Assembly: GCF_026167665.1 (NCBI RefSeq)
Contig: NZ_CP098740.1
Location: 6,200,001 to 6,264,000, forward strand
DNA: 64,000 nt
DNA from: Streptomyces drozdowiczii
GTDB taxonomy: Bacteria; Actinomycetota; Actinomycetes; Streptomycetales; Streptomycetaceae
Direction of reading: 5' to 3'
Shown: positions 7,689 to 15,454 of the stretch, piece by piece
Position numbering within the stretch: position 1 is the first letter of the stretch
How the letters are laid out: every line of letters starts with the position of its first letter
Notes under the pieces: model-generated
The model's database searches: none
What the model was told of the DNA's origin: nothing
What the model saw: the letters and a program-made list of their open reading frames with translations, nothing else
Translations under genes and position numbers: made by a program

Positions 7689-10191
7689 GTGACCTGGCAC
7701 GGCGCGGCCGGGCAGCTGCCGTTCGGCCCGAGCGACGGCCCGCCCGCAGGACCGGAGGACGGCCGGGCACCGGACGACCTGTCCCTGGTGCTCGCCCAGT
7801 CCGTCGTACACGCCATCGAGGCGGTCGGCGGCCGGGCCGGCGGGATCTACCTCCCCTCGCGCACCCCCGGCCTGCTCCGGCTCGCCGTCCTCGCCGGATT
7901 CCCCGGCCCCCTGCTCCGCCCTGGTGGCGGATGCACGTCAACCGGCCGTTCCCGGTCGCCGAGGCGTTCCGCACCGGCAGCCCGGTGTATCTCACCGACG
8001 CGGAGGACGCCATGCGGCGCTTCCCGCAGCTGATGGCCGGACTGCCGTTCCCCTTCGGCTCCCTGTACATGCCGGTACTGCGCCGCCGCGCACCGGTGGG
8101 CGTCCTCGTCGTCCTGCGCGGTGCGACGGCCGACGAGCCGGTGCCCGCCGTCGAGCGGGACCGCCTCCAGCGGATCGCCGACCGCCTTAGCACCGAACTG
8201 GCCGGCCTCGCGGACGCCGGCATCCGGCCCGAGTGGGAGGGCGAGCCGCTCCCCGTACAGCTGCCCGCCAGGACCTCGCCGCCCGTGCGCATCGGCCGCT
8301 TCGACTGGAACCTCGCCACCGGCGCCGTGGAGGCGGACGCGGATCTCGACGCGATCCTCGGCACCGGCACCGGCGGCTTCCCCGGCACCATCGGGGCCCT
8401 GGCGGCCAGACTGGCGCCGGAGGACGTCTACGGCCTCTGGGCGCTGGCCCGGCAGGCGGCGGACTCGCACGGCCCCGTCGTACGCCGGATGCGGCTACGC
8501 GGCCCGGACGGCCGCTCCCACCTGCTGGAGGTCTCCGGGCGCCGGGACGACGGCGCCGGCCGCGGCGGGCACCTGACCGGCTTCCTGGTGGACCTGGGCA
8601 TCGGCCCGGTCGTCGCCGAGGCCGCCGACCGGCTGCCGCGCGGCATCTTCTCGCTCGACCGCTTCGGCCGGATCACCTACGTCAACCCGCTCGCCGAGGA
8701 CATGCTCGGCCGGCACCGCGCCGCCCTGGTCGGCCGGGTGTTCTGGGAGGCACTGCCCTGGTTCGCCAACCCGGCGTACGAGGACCACTACCGGGCCGCG
8801 ATGATCTCCGACGCCCCGGTCCACTTCCTCGCCCGCCGCGACCCGCCCCCCTGGCTGTCCGTCTCCCTGTACCCGGGGCACGACGGCCTGACCGCCGTCC
8901 TCACGCCCAGCGACACACCCGCCTACGCCCCGGACTCCGTCGTCTCGCCCGGACTGGGGCTCGGCTCACCCGCCGACCGGTCCGCCGCCCTCTACCGGCC
9001 GGTCGCCCTCGCCATCGCGCTCACCGAGGCCGTCACCGCCCGGCAGGTCTCCCGGGTGGTCACCGACGAGCTGCTCCCCGCGTTCGGCGGCCGGCAGCTC
9101 GCGATCTACCTGCTCAAGGAGGGCCACCTCTACCTGGAGTGGGAGACCGGCTTCCCCCAGGGCTTCCTCGACCGGTTCGACGCGGTCGGCCTGGACGCCC
9201 GCATCCCCGGCGTGGAAACGCTCACCACCGGGCGCCCCATCTTCTTCGAGTCCATGCAGCGCCTGGCCGCCGCCTACCCGGGCATCCCCATGGACGCCGA
9301 CGTCGGCGCCCGCGCCTTCCTCCCGCTCATCGCCTCCGGGCGGCTCGTCGGCTCCTGCATCCTCGGCTTCGACCAGCCGCGCGGCTTCAGCCCCGAGGAG
9401 CGCACGGTCCTGACCGCCCTGGCCGGCCTCATCGCCCAGGCCCTCCAGCGGGCCCAGCGCTACGACACCGAGGCAGCCCTCGCCCGCGGTCTCCAGGACG
9501 CCCTGCTGCCGCACCGGCTGCCCGCCGTCCGCGGCATCGACACCCAGGGCCGCTATCTCGCCGGCACCCAGGGCATGGACGTCGGCGGCGACTGGTACGA
9601 CGTGATCGAGACCCACGGCCGCCTCGCCCTCGTCATCGGGGACGTGCAGGGCCACGGCGTGGCCGCCGCCGCGACCATGGGCCAGCTCCGCAGCGCCGTA
9701 CGGGCCTTCTCGCTCAGCGGCCACGACCCCAGGAGGTCATGAGCGGCACCAACCGCCTGCTCATCGACCTGGACACCGGCCAGTTCGCGAGCTGCTGCTA
9801 CATCGTGACGGACCCGGCCACCGGCCGGACGCACGCCGTGCGCGCCGGGCACCCCCAGCCCGTCCTGCGCCGGCCCGACGGCACCGCCGAGGTCATGGAC
9901 CTCCCGGGCGGCATCGTCCTCGGCATCGACGCCGAGGCCGGCTACCCCGTCACCGAACTGCACCTCGACCCGGGCGCCACGCTCGCCCTGTACACCGACG
10001 GCCTGGTCGAGCAGGCGGGCATCGACATCGACGTCGGGGTCGAGCGGCTGCGCTCCACCCTCCAGGGCCTGGGCACCGCCCCGCTCGCCGACACCGCCGA
10101 CCACGTCATCCGCCGCGCCCGCCAGGCGGCCGACCGGCCCGACGACATCGCGCTGCTCCTCGCGGCGCGGTGGACCGGGGGCGACGGCTGA
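7689..10191 (+). CDS. Multi-sensor PP2C (SpoIIE) phosphatase, frame broken twice
   Basis: Cytosolic signalling phosphatase. Domain order: GAF-like (about residues 15-175), a PAS-like segment (FSLDRFGRITYVNPLAEDMLGR), a second GAF, then SpoIIE/PP2C (GMDVGGDWYDVI, VIGDVQGHG, ALYTDGLVE, PDDIALLL). Such proteins usually dephosphorylate anti-sigma-factor antagonists. Two frame breaks are seen, at CCC 7919-7921 and at CCCC 9727-9730; one added C at each gives a continuous protein of about 834 residues (LLRP-WWRMHVN and GHDP-QEVMSG). No transmembrane segment is seen. GTG 7689 is the best start but has only GGGAG at long spacing. No kinase or anti-sigma domain is fused, unlike the phosphatase at 15.5-18.2 kb. 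Confidence 0.78.
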
Positions 10192-10264
10192 GCACGCCCT
10201 CGGCGCGCAACACCGGGGGCAGCCCGCTCCCGGGTCCCGCGCGCCACGGCGCCGTAGGGACGAC

Positions 10265-11737
10265 TCAGGTCCGGCCGGTGACCGGCTCCGGCCCGGTGTC
10301 CGCCTCCTCCGGTGCATCGGGGGCGGCCGGTGCGGGTCCGGGCCTCCCGGGCAGCAGCAGCCCCGCGGCGAAGACCACGACGGCCGCGGCCACCGGCCAC
10401 CAGAAGGCGTCGGAGAAGGAGTCGGCGGTAGGGGCCGCGTGGGAGCCGCCGCCCTGGAGGATGAGGGCGACGACGGCGATGCCGAGCGAGGCGCCGATCT
10501 GGTTGAGGATGAAGACCGCGCCCGTGGCACCGGCGACCGACTCGCCCGGAACCGTCTTGTAGACCGAGCCCATCGTGGGCGCGCCCACCAGGCCCATGCC
10601 GAAGCCGGCGGCGAACTGCGCGGCGGTCAGGGCGGCCTGGGAGGTGCCGGAGCCCGAGCCGGTGAAGACCAGGGCGCCGGCGCCGATCAGCAGCGCACCG
10701 GTCGGGACGAGCCGCCGGGCCCCCACCTTGTCCGCGAGGCTGCCCGCGACCGGCATCCCGATGAGCGTGCCGAGGCCCAGCGGGGCGAGCAGCAGCCCGG
10801 ACTCCAGGACGGTGTGGCCGCGCACCTGCTGGTAGTACAGCGGCAGCAGGAACAGCAGCGAGAACAGCCCGCCGCCGAGCAGGAACATCGTGGTCACACT
10901 GGCGCTGAACCCCTTGCCGCCGAACAGCCGGAGGTCCAGCAGCGGCGTCACCGGGGTGCGCAGCGCGTGCACGGTGTACGCGACGAACAGGGCGGCGCCC
11001 ACCGCGAGCGCGATGATCACCGTCGTACTGCCGAAGCCGTCGCCGCCCGCCCGGGAGAGCGCGAACACGATCGCGGCGAATCCGGGGGAGAGCAGCGCGA
11101 CGCCCAGCGCGTCGAACGGGACGGGGTCCCCGCCCCGCGGCGGGTCGGCCGGCAGCACCCGGACCGCCAGGACGATCGCGGCCAGCGCGAAGGGGACGTT
11201 GACCAGGAACATCCACTCCCAGGAGAAGTGGTCCAGCAGCAGCCCGCCGACCACCGGGCCGATCACCGGGCCCAGCGTGATCGGTACGGAGACCAGGCCC
11301 ATGACCCGGCCGATCCTGGCGGGTCCCGCGGCGCCCGCCACCACCGTCATCATGACTGGGTCGACCATGCCGCCGCCGAAGCCCTGGACGACGCGGAAGG
11401 CGATCAGGCTCTCCGCGTTCGAGGCGAAGGCGCAGAGCGTCGAGCCGAGCAGGAACACCGAGAGGCCGAGCAGCCACATGCGCTTGGCACCGAACCGGAC
11501 CACGGCCCAGCCGGCCAGCGGAATCGCCAGCGCGACCGCGAGCAGATAGCCGGTGGTGACCCACTCGATGGTGGCCAGCGTCGCGTGGAACTCCCCGCCC
11601 AGCGTGCTGATCCCGACATTGACGATCGTCGCGTCCAGGTACGACATCATCCCGCCGAGCACCATGACACCGACGAGCGTGAGCAGAGCGGCATCGAGCC
11701 GGGCGGGCTCGCTCCCCCCTGGCTTCAGTACAGGCAC
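10265..11737 (-). CDS. DHA2-family MFS drug efflux transporter
   Basis: Proton-driven export protein of 490 residues with about 14 hydrophobic segments. LDATIVNVGISTLGGEF is the DHA2 (EmrB/QacA) signature at the end of helix 1, and RVVQGFGGGMVDP and LGPVIGPVVGG are the helix-4 and helix-5 antiporter motifs. It starts at GTG 11737 behind AAGGAG. It is divergent from a TetR-type regulator, with a perfect palindrome between them, the usual arrangement for a ligand-inducible multidrug pump. The substrate cannot be told. It converges on the phosphatase gene to its left, 73 bases away. Confidence 0.88.
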   Translation of the reverse strand: MPVLKPGGSEPARLDAALLTLVGVMVLGGMMSYLDATIVNVGISTLGGEFHATLATIEWVTTGYLLAVALAIPLAGWAVVRFGAKRMWLLGLSVFLLGSTLCAFASNAESLIAFRVVQGFGGGMVDPVMMTVVAGAAGPARIGRVMGLVSVPITLGPVIGPVVGGLLLDHFSWEWMFLVNVPFALAAIVLAVRVLPADPPRGGDPVPFDALGVALLSPGFAAIVFALSRAGGDGFGSTTVIIALAVGAALFVAYTVHALRTPVTPLLDLRLFGGKGFSASVTTMFLLGGGLFSLLFLLPLYYQQVRGHTVLESGLLLAPLGLGTLIGMPVAGSLADKVGARRLVPTGALLIGAGALVFTGSGSGTSQAALTAAQFAAGFGMGLVGAPTMGSVYKTVPGESVAGATGAVFILNQIGASLGIAVVALILQGGGSHAAPTADSFSDAFWWPVAAAVVVFAAGLLLPGRPGPAPAAPDAPEEADTGPEPVTGRT

Positions 11738-11768
11738 GGCAACTCCTTTGAACCAGCTCAGTCAGTAA

Positions 11769-11788
11769 ATTTAACTGGGTAGTTAAAT
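11769..11788. promoter_or_regulatory. TetR-type operator
   Basis: ATTTAACT-GGGT-AGTTAAAT is a perfect 8-bp inverted repeat in the 79-base space between the divergent MFS and TetR genes. Its size, symmetry and position fit the binding site of the adjacent regulator, acting on both genes. Confidence 0.75.
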
Positions 11789-11816
11789 CAGGTGGCTGGC
11801 ACCGTAGCATGGGCGC

Positions 11817-12530
11817 ATGAGCGTTGGCGAGAAGGAAGAGACGGGCGGGCGCCCGGCGGACCGCGGGCGCCTCGACAAGCGCCGGGCGATCGTGGAGGCG
11901 GCCCTGCGGGTCTTCGCGCAGGTCGGATACGCCCAGGCGAGCCTGGATGTGATCGCCGCCGAGGCCGGGGTCTCCAAGCCGACGATCTACAACCACCTCG
12001 GCTCGAAGGAGAAGCTCTTCCGGTACGTCCTGACGGAGACGGCGGCCCGGTCCAACGCCAAGACCCTGGACGTCCTCACCGACTTCCCCACCGACCCGGA
12101 CCGGCTGCGCCCCGCGCTCGAGGACCTGGCCGCCAAGCTGGTCGACTGCTACTGCGACGAGCAGTCCGAGGCCGTGCGCCGGCTGCTGTACGCGGAGGCC
12201 GTGCGCTTCCCGGACCTCTTCGACGCGGTACGGGCCAGCGGGCCCAACCAGTTCACCGAGGCGCTCGCGGGCCGCCTCGCCCGGCTGGCCAACGCCGGTC
12301 ACCTGCGGGTCGAGGACCCGGTCAGGGCGGCCAACCAGTTCATCGCGCTGGTCTACGACGAGCTGCCGGGGATGAGCGCGCTCGGCACCCGCCCCCTCGA
12401 CCCGGCGGAGGTCGCCGAGGTCGTCAGGGCGGGGGTCGACACCTTCCTGCGCGCCTTCGGCACCCACAAGGAAGCCCCCGACGCGCCGGGGGCGGCGGCG
12501 TCGGGGGCTTCGGGCGGGGTCAGCGGCTGA
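11817..12530 (+). CDS. TetR/AcrR-family transcriptional regulator
   Basis: 237 residues with an N-terminal TetR helix-turn-helix (IVEAALRVFAQVGYAQAS, IAAEAGVSKPTIYNHLGSKE at about residues 24-66) and a C-terminal ligand/dimer domain of the TetR_C_33-like type (FPDLFDAVRASGPNQF). It is divergent from the DHA2 pump and most likely represses both itself and the pump through the palindrome at 11769-11788. No clear ribosome site precedes the ATG, so a short-leader message is possible. Its 3' end overlaps the convergent thioesterase gene by 11 bases. Confidence 0.88.
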   Translation: MSVGEKEETGGRPADRGRLDKRRAIVEAALRVFAQVGYAQASLDVIAAEAGVSKPTIYNHLGSKEKLFRYVLTETAARSNAKTLDVLTDFPTDPDRLRPALEDLAAKLVDCYCDEQSEAVRRLLYAEAVRFPDLFDAVRASGPNQFTEALAGRLARLANAGHLRVEDPVRAANQFIALVYDELPGMSALGTRPLDPAEVAEVVRAGVDTFLRAFGTHKEAPDAPGAAASGASGGVSG

Positions 12531-13317
12531 GCGGTCCCCGCGCCGGAGCCGCGGACAGGGACACGGCAAGCTCCGAGACGGCCGGCAGATGGTCGTTCAG
12601 GAAGAAGTGCCCGCCCGTCAGGACCCGCATCGCGAAGGGGCCCGTGGTCGTCTCGCGCCACGGCCCCACATCGTCCGGCGCCACCTCCGGGTCACCGTCC
12701 CCGGTGAGGGCGACGACCGGGCACGACAGGAGGCCCCCGCCCGGCACGTACCCCGCGACGGCCGCGTAGTCGGCGCGCAACGCCGGCAGGATCACGTCGA
12801 GCAGTTCCGGATGGGCCAGCACGGCCGGGTCCGTACCGCCGAGCTCGCGGACCCGGGCGAGCAGCGCCTCGTCCGTCTCCGGCCGGCCGGATCCCAGGCA
12901 CGAGGGGGCCCGCCGACCGGACACCATCAGCGCCGCCACCTCCTGTCCCGGGACGCCGGACAGCCGCAGCGCCACCTCGTGGGCGAGCGAGGCGCCCATG
13001 CTGTGCCCGAGGAGGACACGCGGCCCGGCCGGGGCCGGGCCGGCCGCCAGGGCCTCGGCGATCAGGTCGGCGAGCCGGTGCAGATCGTCGAGGGGCTCCT
13101 CCCGGTAGCGGTCCTGCCGGCCCGGGTACTGCACGGCACGCACGTCCAGCGCGTGCCGCACGGCTTCGGACAGCGGGCGCCAGAACCCGGCCGCGCCGCC
13201 CGCGTGCGGGAAGCACACCAGCTCGGCGCGGGCGTCCGTGGGGTGGTAGCGGCGCAGCCACGTCTCCGGACGCGCGCCCGCCCCCCGGCCGGCCTCTTCG
13301 GTCTCTTGCTTGTGCAT
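12520..13317 (-). CDS. Type II thioesterase (alpha/beta hydrolase)
   Basis: Editing thioesterase that usually clears misloaded acyl groups from carrier proteins of polyketide or nonribosomal-peptide synthases. 265 residues; seen are CFPHAGGAAGFW (oxyanion region), the nucleophile elbow LLGHSMGAS, an Asp in LTGDGDPEVAPDD and the catalytic His in LTGGHFFLND. Start ATG 13317 follows a reductase gene by 35 bases, so the two form a small operon. No synthase or carrier protein is in the window, so its partner is unknown; the dhb siderophore genes are 7 kb away and not co-transcribed. Confidence 0.85.
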   Translation of the reverse strand: MHKQETEEAGRGAGARPETWLRRYHPTDARAELVCFPHAGGAAGFWRPLSEAVRHALDVRAVQYPGRQDRYREEPLDDLHRLADLIAEALAAGPAPAGPRVLLGHSMGASLAHEVALRLSGVPGQEVAALMVSGRRAPSCLGSGRPETDEALLARVRELGGTDPAVLAHPELLDVILPALRADYAAVAGYVPGGGLLSCPVVALTGDGDPEVAPDDVGPWRETTTGPFAMRVLTGGHFFLNDHLPAVSELAVSLSAAPARGPLSR

Positions 13318-13352
13318 GGATCGCCTTCGGTTCTCACATCTGGTGTGCGGGG

Positions 13353-14674
13353 TCAGCGGCGCCGGGCGCCCGGCGCGGGCACCAGGCGGACCGCCGTGTT
13401 CAGGACATGGTCGATCGCGTCGCGCGAGGGGTGCTCCGTGAGGTTGGTGAGCAGCCGGGCCAGGGTGTTGAGCAGGGCCGGCGAGCCCATCACGTACCGG
13501 TTCAGCACCGGCTGGAAGCCCGACCGGCTGAAGATCAGATCGGCGGCCGTGTTGCCGAGCCGGTAGTAGCGGCCCCAGCGCCGGTTCATCTCGGCCGGGT
13601 AGTGGCACAGCGCCCGCTCCCGCCGCGGTCCCGGCGGCAGCGCCAGCGCGAGGGCCGTCGTCTCGGCGGCGACCTCGCCCGCCTCCATCGCCTGCCCGAT
13701 GCCCTCGCCGTTCCACGGGCTGACCATGCCCCGGAGTCACCCACGAGCAGGAGCCCCCGGGTGTACAGGGGGTGGCGGTTGAAGCCGAGCGGCAGGGCGG
13801 CGCTGCGCACGGGCCCCTCCGCGTTCTCCTCCCGCAGCCCCCACTCCTCGGGCGTACGGGCGAGCCACCGGTCCAGCGTGGCCCGCAGGTCCGCGCTGCC
13901 GTGCCGGCGGTGGGGGAGCGCGCCCAGGCCGACGTTGACCCGGCCGTCCCCCATCGGGAAGATCCAGCCGTACCCGGGCAGGTAGGCGTCGCTCCCGGGG
14001 AAGCGGAGGTCGGCCCACAGCTCCAGGAAGTCCTCCCGCGAACGCTCCGGGCTGCGGTAGTAGCGCCGGGCGGCCGTCGCGATCTGCCGCTTGGCGTCCC
14101 GCTCGAGGCCCATGGCCAGTGCGATCCGGGCCGAGGCCCCGTCGGCGGCGATCACAACCGGGGCCCGGTGCACCACCGTGCCCGCGCCGGACACCGCCGA
14201 CACCCCGGTGATCCGGCCCGCCCGGTCGGTCACCGGCTCCTTCACCTTCACCCCGGTACGCAGCCGGGCCCCGGCCGCCACGGCGTGCCGGGCCAGGATG
14301 TCGTCGAAGTCGTGCCGGCTGCGGGTGAGCCCGAAATCCGGGAAGCCGCCCAGCGCCGGCCAGTCGATCTCCACCTGCCGGGGACCGGCCACCCAGCGCA
14401 TCCCCCGCGACCGGGTCCAGCCGGGGGCCTGGATGTCGACGCCCATGCGGATCAGCTGGTGCACCGCGCGCGGGGTCAGCCCGTCCCCGCACACCTTCTC
14501 GCGCGGGAAGCGGGACTTCTCCAGGAGCAGCACATCGACCCCGGCCCTCGCGAGGTGGTAGGCGGCGGACGAACCGGCCGGGCCCGCGCCGACCACGATG
14601 ACCTGCGCCTCCTCGGCCGCGCCGTGAGCGGTCTCCTCGTCCGACGGCGACTGCTCTGCACGCGAATCCCGCAT
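13353..14674 (-). CDS. Geranylgeranyl-reductase-family FAD oxidoreductase (frame broken once)
   Basis: FAD-dependent reductase or monooxygenase. VIVVGAGPAGSSAAYHLAR is the dinucleotide fold at about residue 26, followed by FPREKVCGDGLTPRAV (the family's CGG/CGD-type motif), and GDSG-GMVSPWNGEGIGQAMEAG is the second FAD motif. The frame breaks inside that last motif, at CCCC 13729-13732 on the plus strand; one added base restores a 440-residue protein that ends normally. ATG 14674 has GGAGAGGAG upstream. Relatives reduce isoprenoid double bonds or hydroxylate natural products; pairing with a type II thioesterase favours a natural-product role, but this is inference. Confidence 0.78.
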
Positions 14675-14815
14675 GGGGCTCCTCTCCTCGCTCGGCACCG
14701 CCGCCGGGACGACGGCCCTGTACACCGACATCCTGCCGGTTTCCCGGGCCCCGGGGCGGGTGATCGAAAAAGGGGTGCCCGGCCCCGGGCCGTTCACACC
14801 CGGAGCGCCCGCCGC

Positions 14816-15300
14816 TCAGTCCGGGGGCCTGCGGCCCGCGTCGGCGAGCAGCCGCTCGATGCGGTCGAAGCGCTCGTGCAGCAGCCGCTCCGTGTCGTCC
14901 CGCATCCGGCGCGCGGCGTGCTCGGCCTCGGCGGCCAGCCGGTGACGGCGCCGCTGCTCGTGCCCGACGAACCAGGTCGCCAGCGCGGCCGTGACCATCC
15001 CGTACGTCGTGATGCCGACACCCATCACGACGGCGGCCACGACCCGCCCCCACAGCGTCACCGGGAAGAGATCCCCGTAACCGACGGTCGTCGCGGTCTC
15101 CACCGACCACCACAGCCCCGCGGATACGAGGTGATCGTGGCGTCCGGCGCGTGCCGCTCGGCCAGGACCACCAGCCACGATCCGGCCAGCATGGTCACGG
15201 CGAGCAGCACCGTCGCCCAGCCCGCCGCCTTCAGATGCAGCGAGCGGTTCTCCCGGCCGAGCAGCAGCTCGACCGCCTTGGTCAGGAATACAGGCACCAT
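14816..15300 (-). CDS. kcsA: KcsA-type potassium channel (frame broken once)
   Basis: Two-helix tetrameric, pH-gated K+ channel of the cell membrane. The whole KcsA plan is visible: amphipathic N-terminus with KAVELLLGRENRSLHLKAAG, outer helix VLLAVTMLAGSWLVVLAE, turret, pore helix WWSVETATT, selectivity filter TVGYGD, PVTLWGR, inner helix and a long charged C-terminal helix ending in HERFDRIERLL. The frame breaks at CCCC 15116-15119 (plus strand), just before LWWSVETATT. Adding one base gives YPRGLWWSVE, matching YPRALWWSVE of the well-known S. lividans protein, and a total of 161 residues. A sequencing error is therefore much more likely than a dead channel. Start is ATG 15300. Confidence 0.88.
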
Positions 15301-15454
15301 TTCCGGATCATCGGGCGCCGGTGGCGGTCCCGGCGCCCGGGCACGCGCCCGCCGCCCGCGCGTCACCCGATCGCGCCCGGCCCGGCCCGCCGGGGAAGGC
15401 GGACCCGTGCCGCACGCCGATCGCCCTGCGACAATCCGTGTTAAACCTGGATAT

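Noticed and set aside
13772..15454. Upstream extension of the sensor phosphatase frame across kcsA and the FAD reductase
   Set aside because: Antisense to two recognisable genes with shadow composition; family similarity begins only near the first membrane helix after 15.5 kb.
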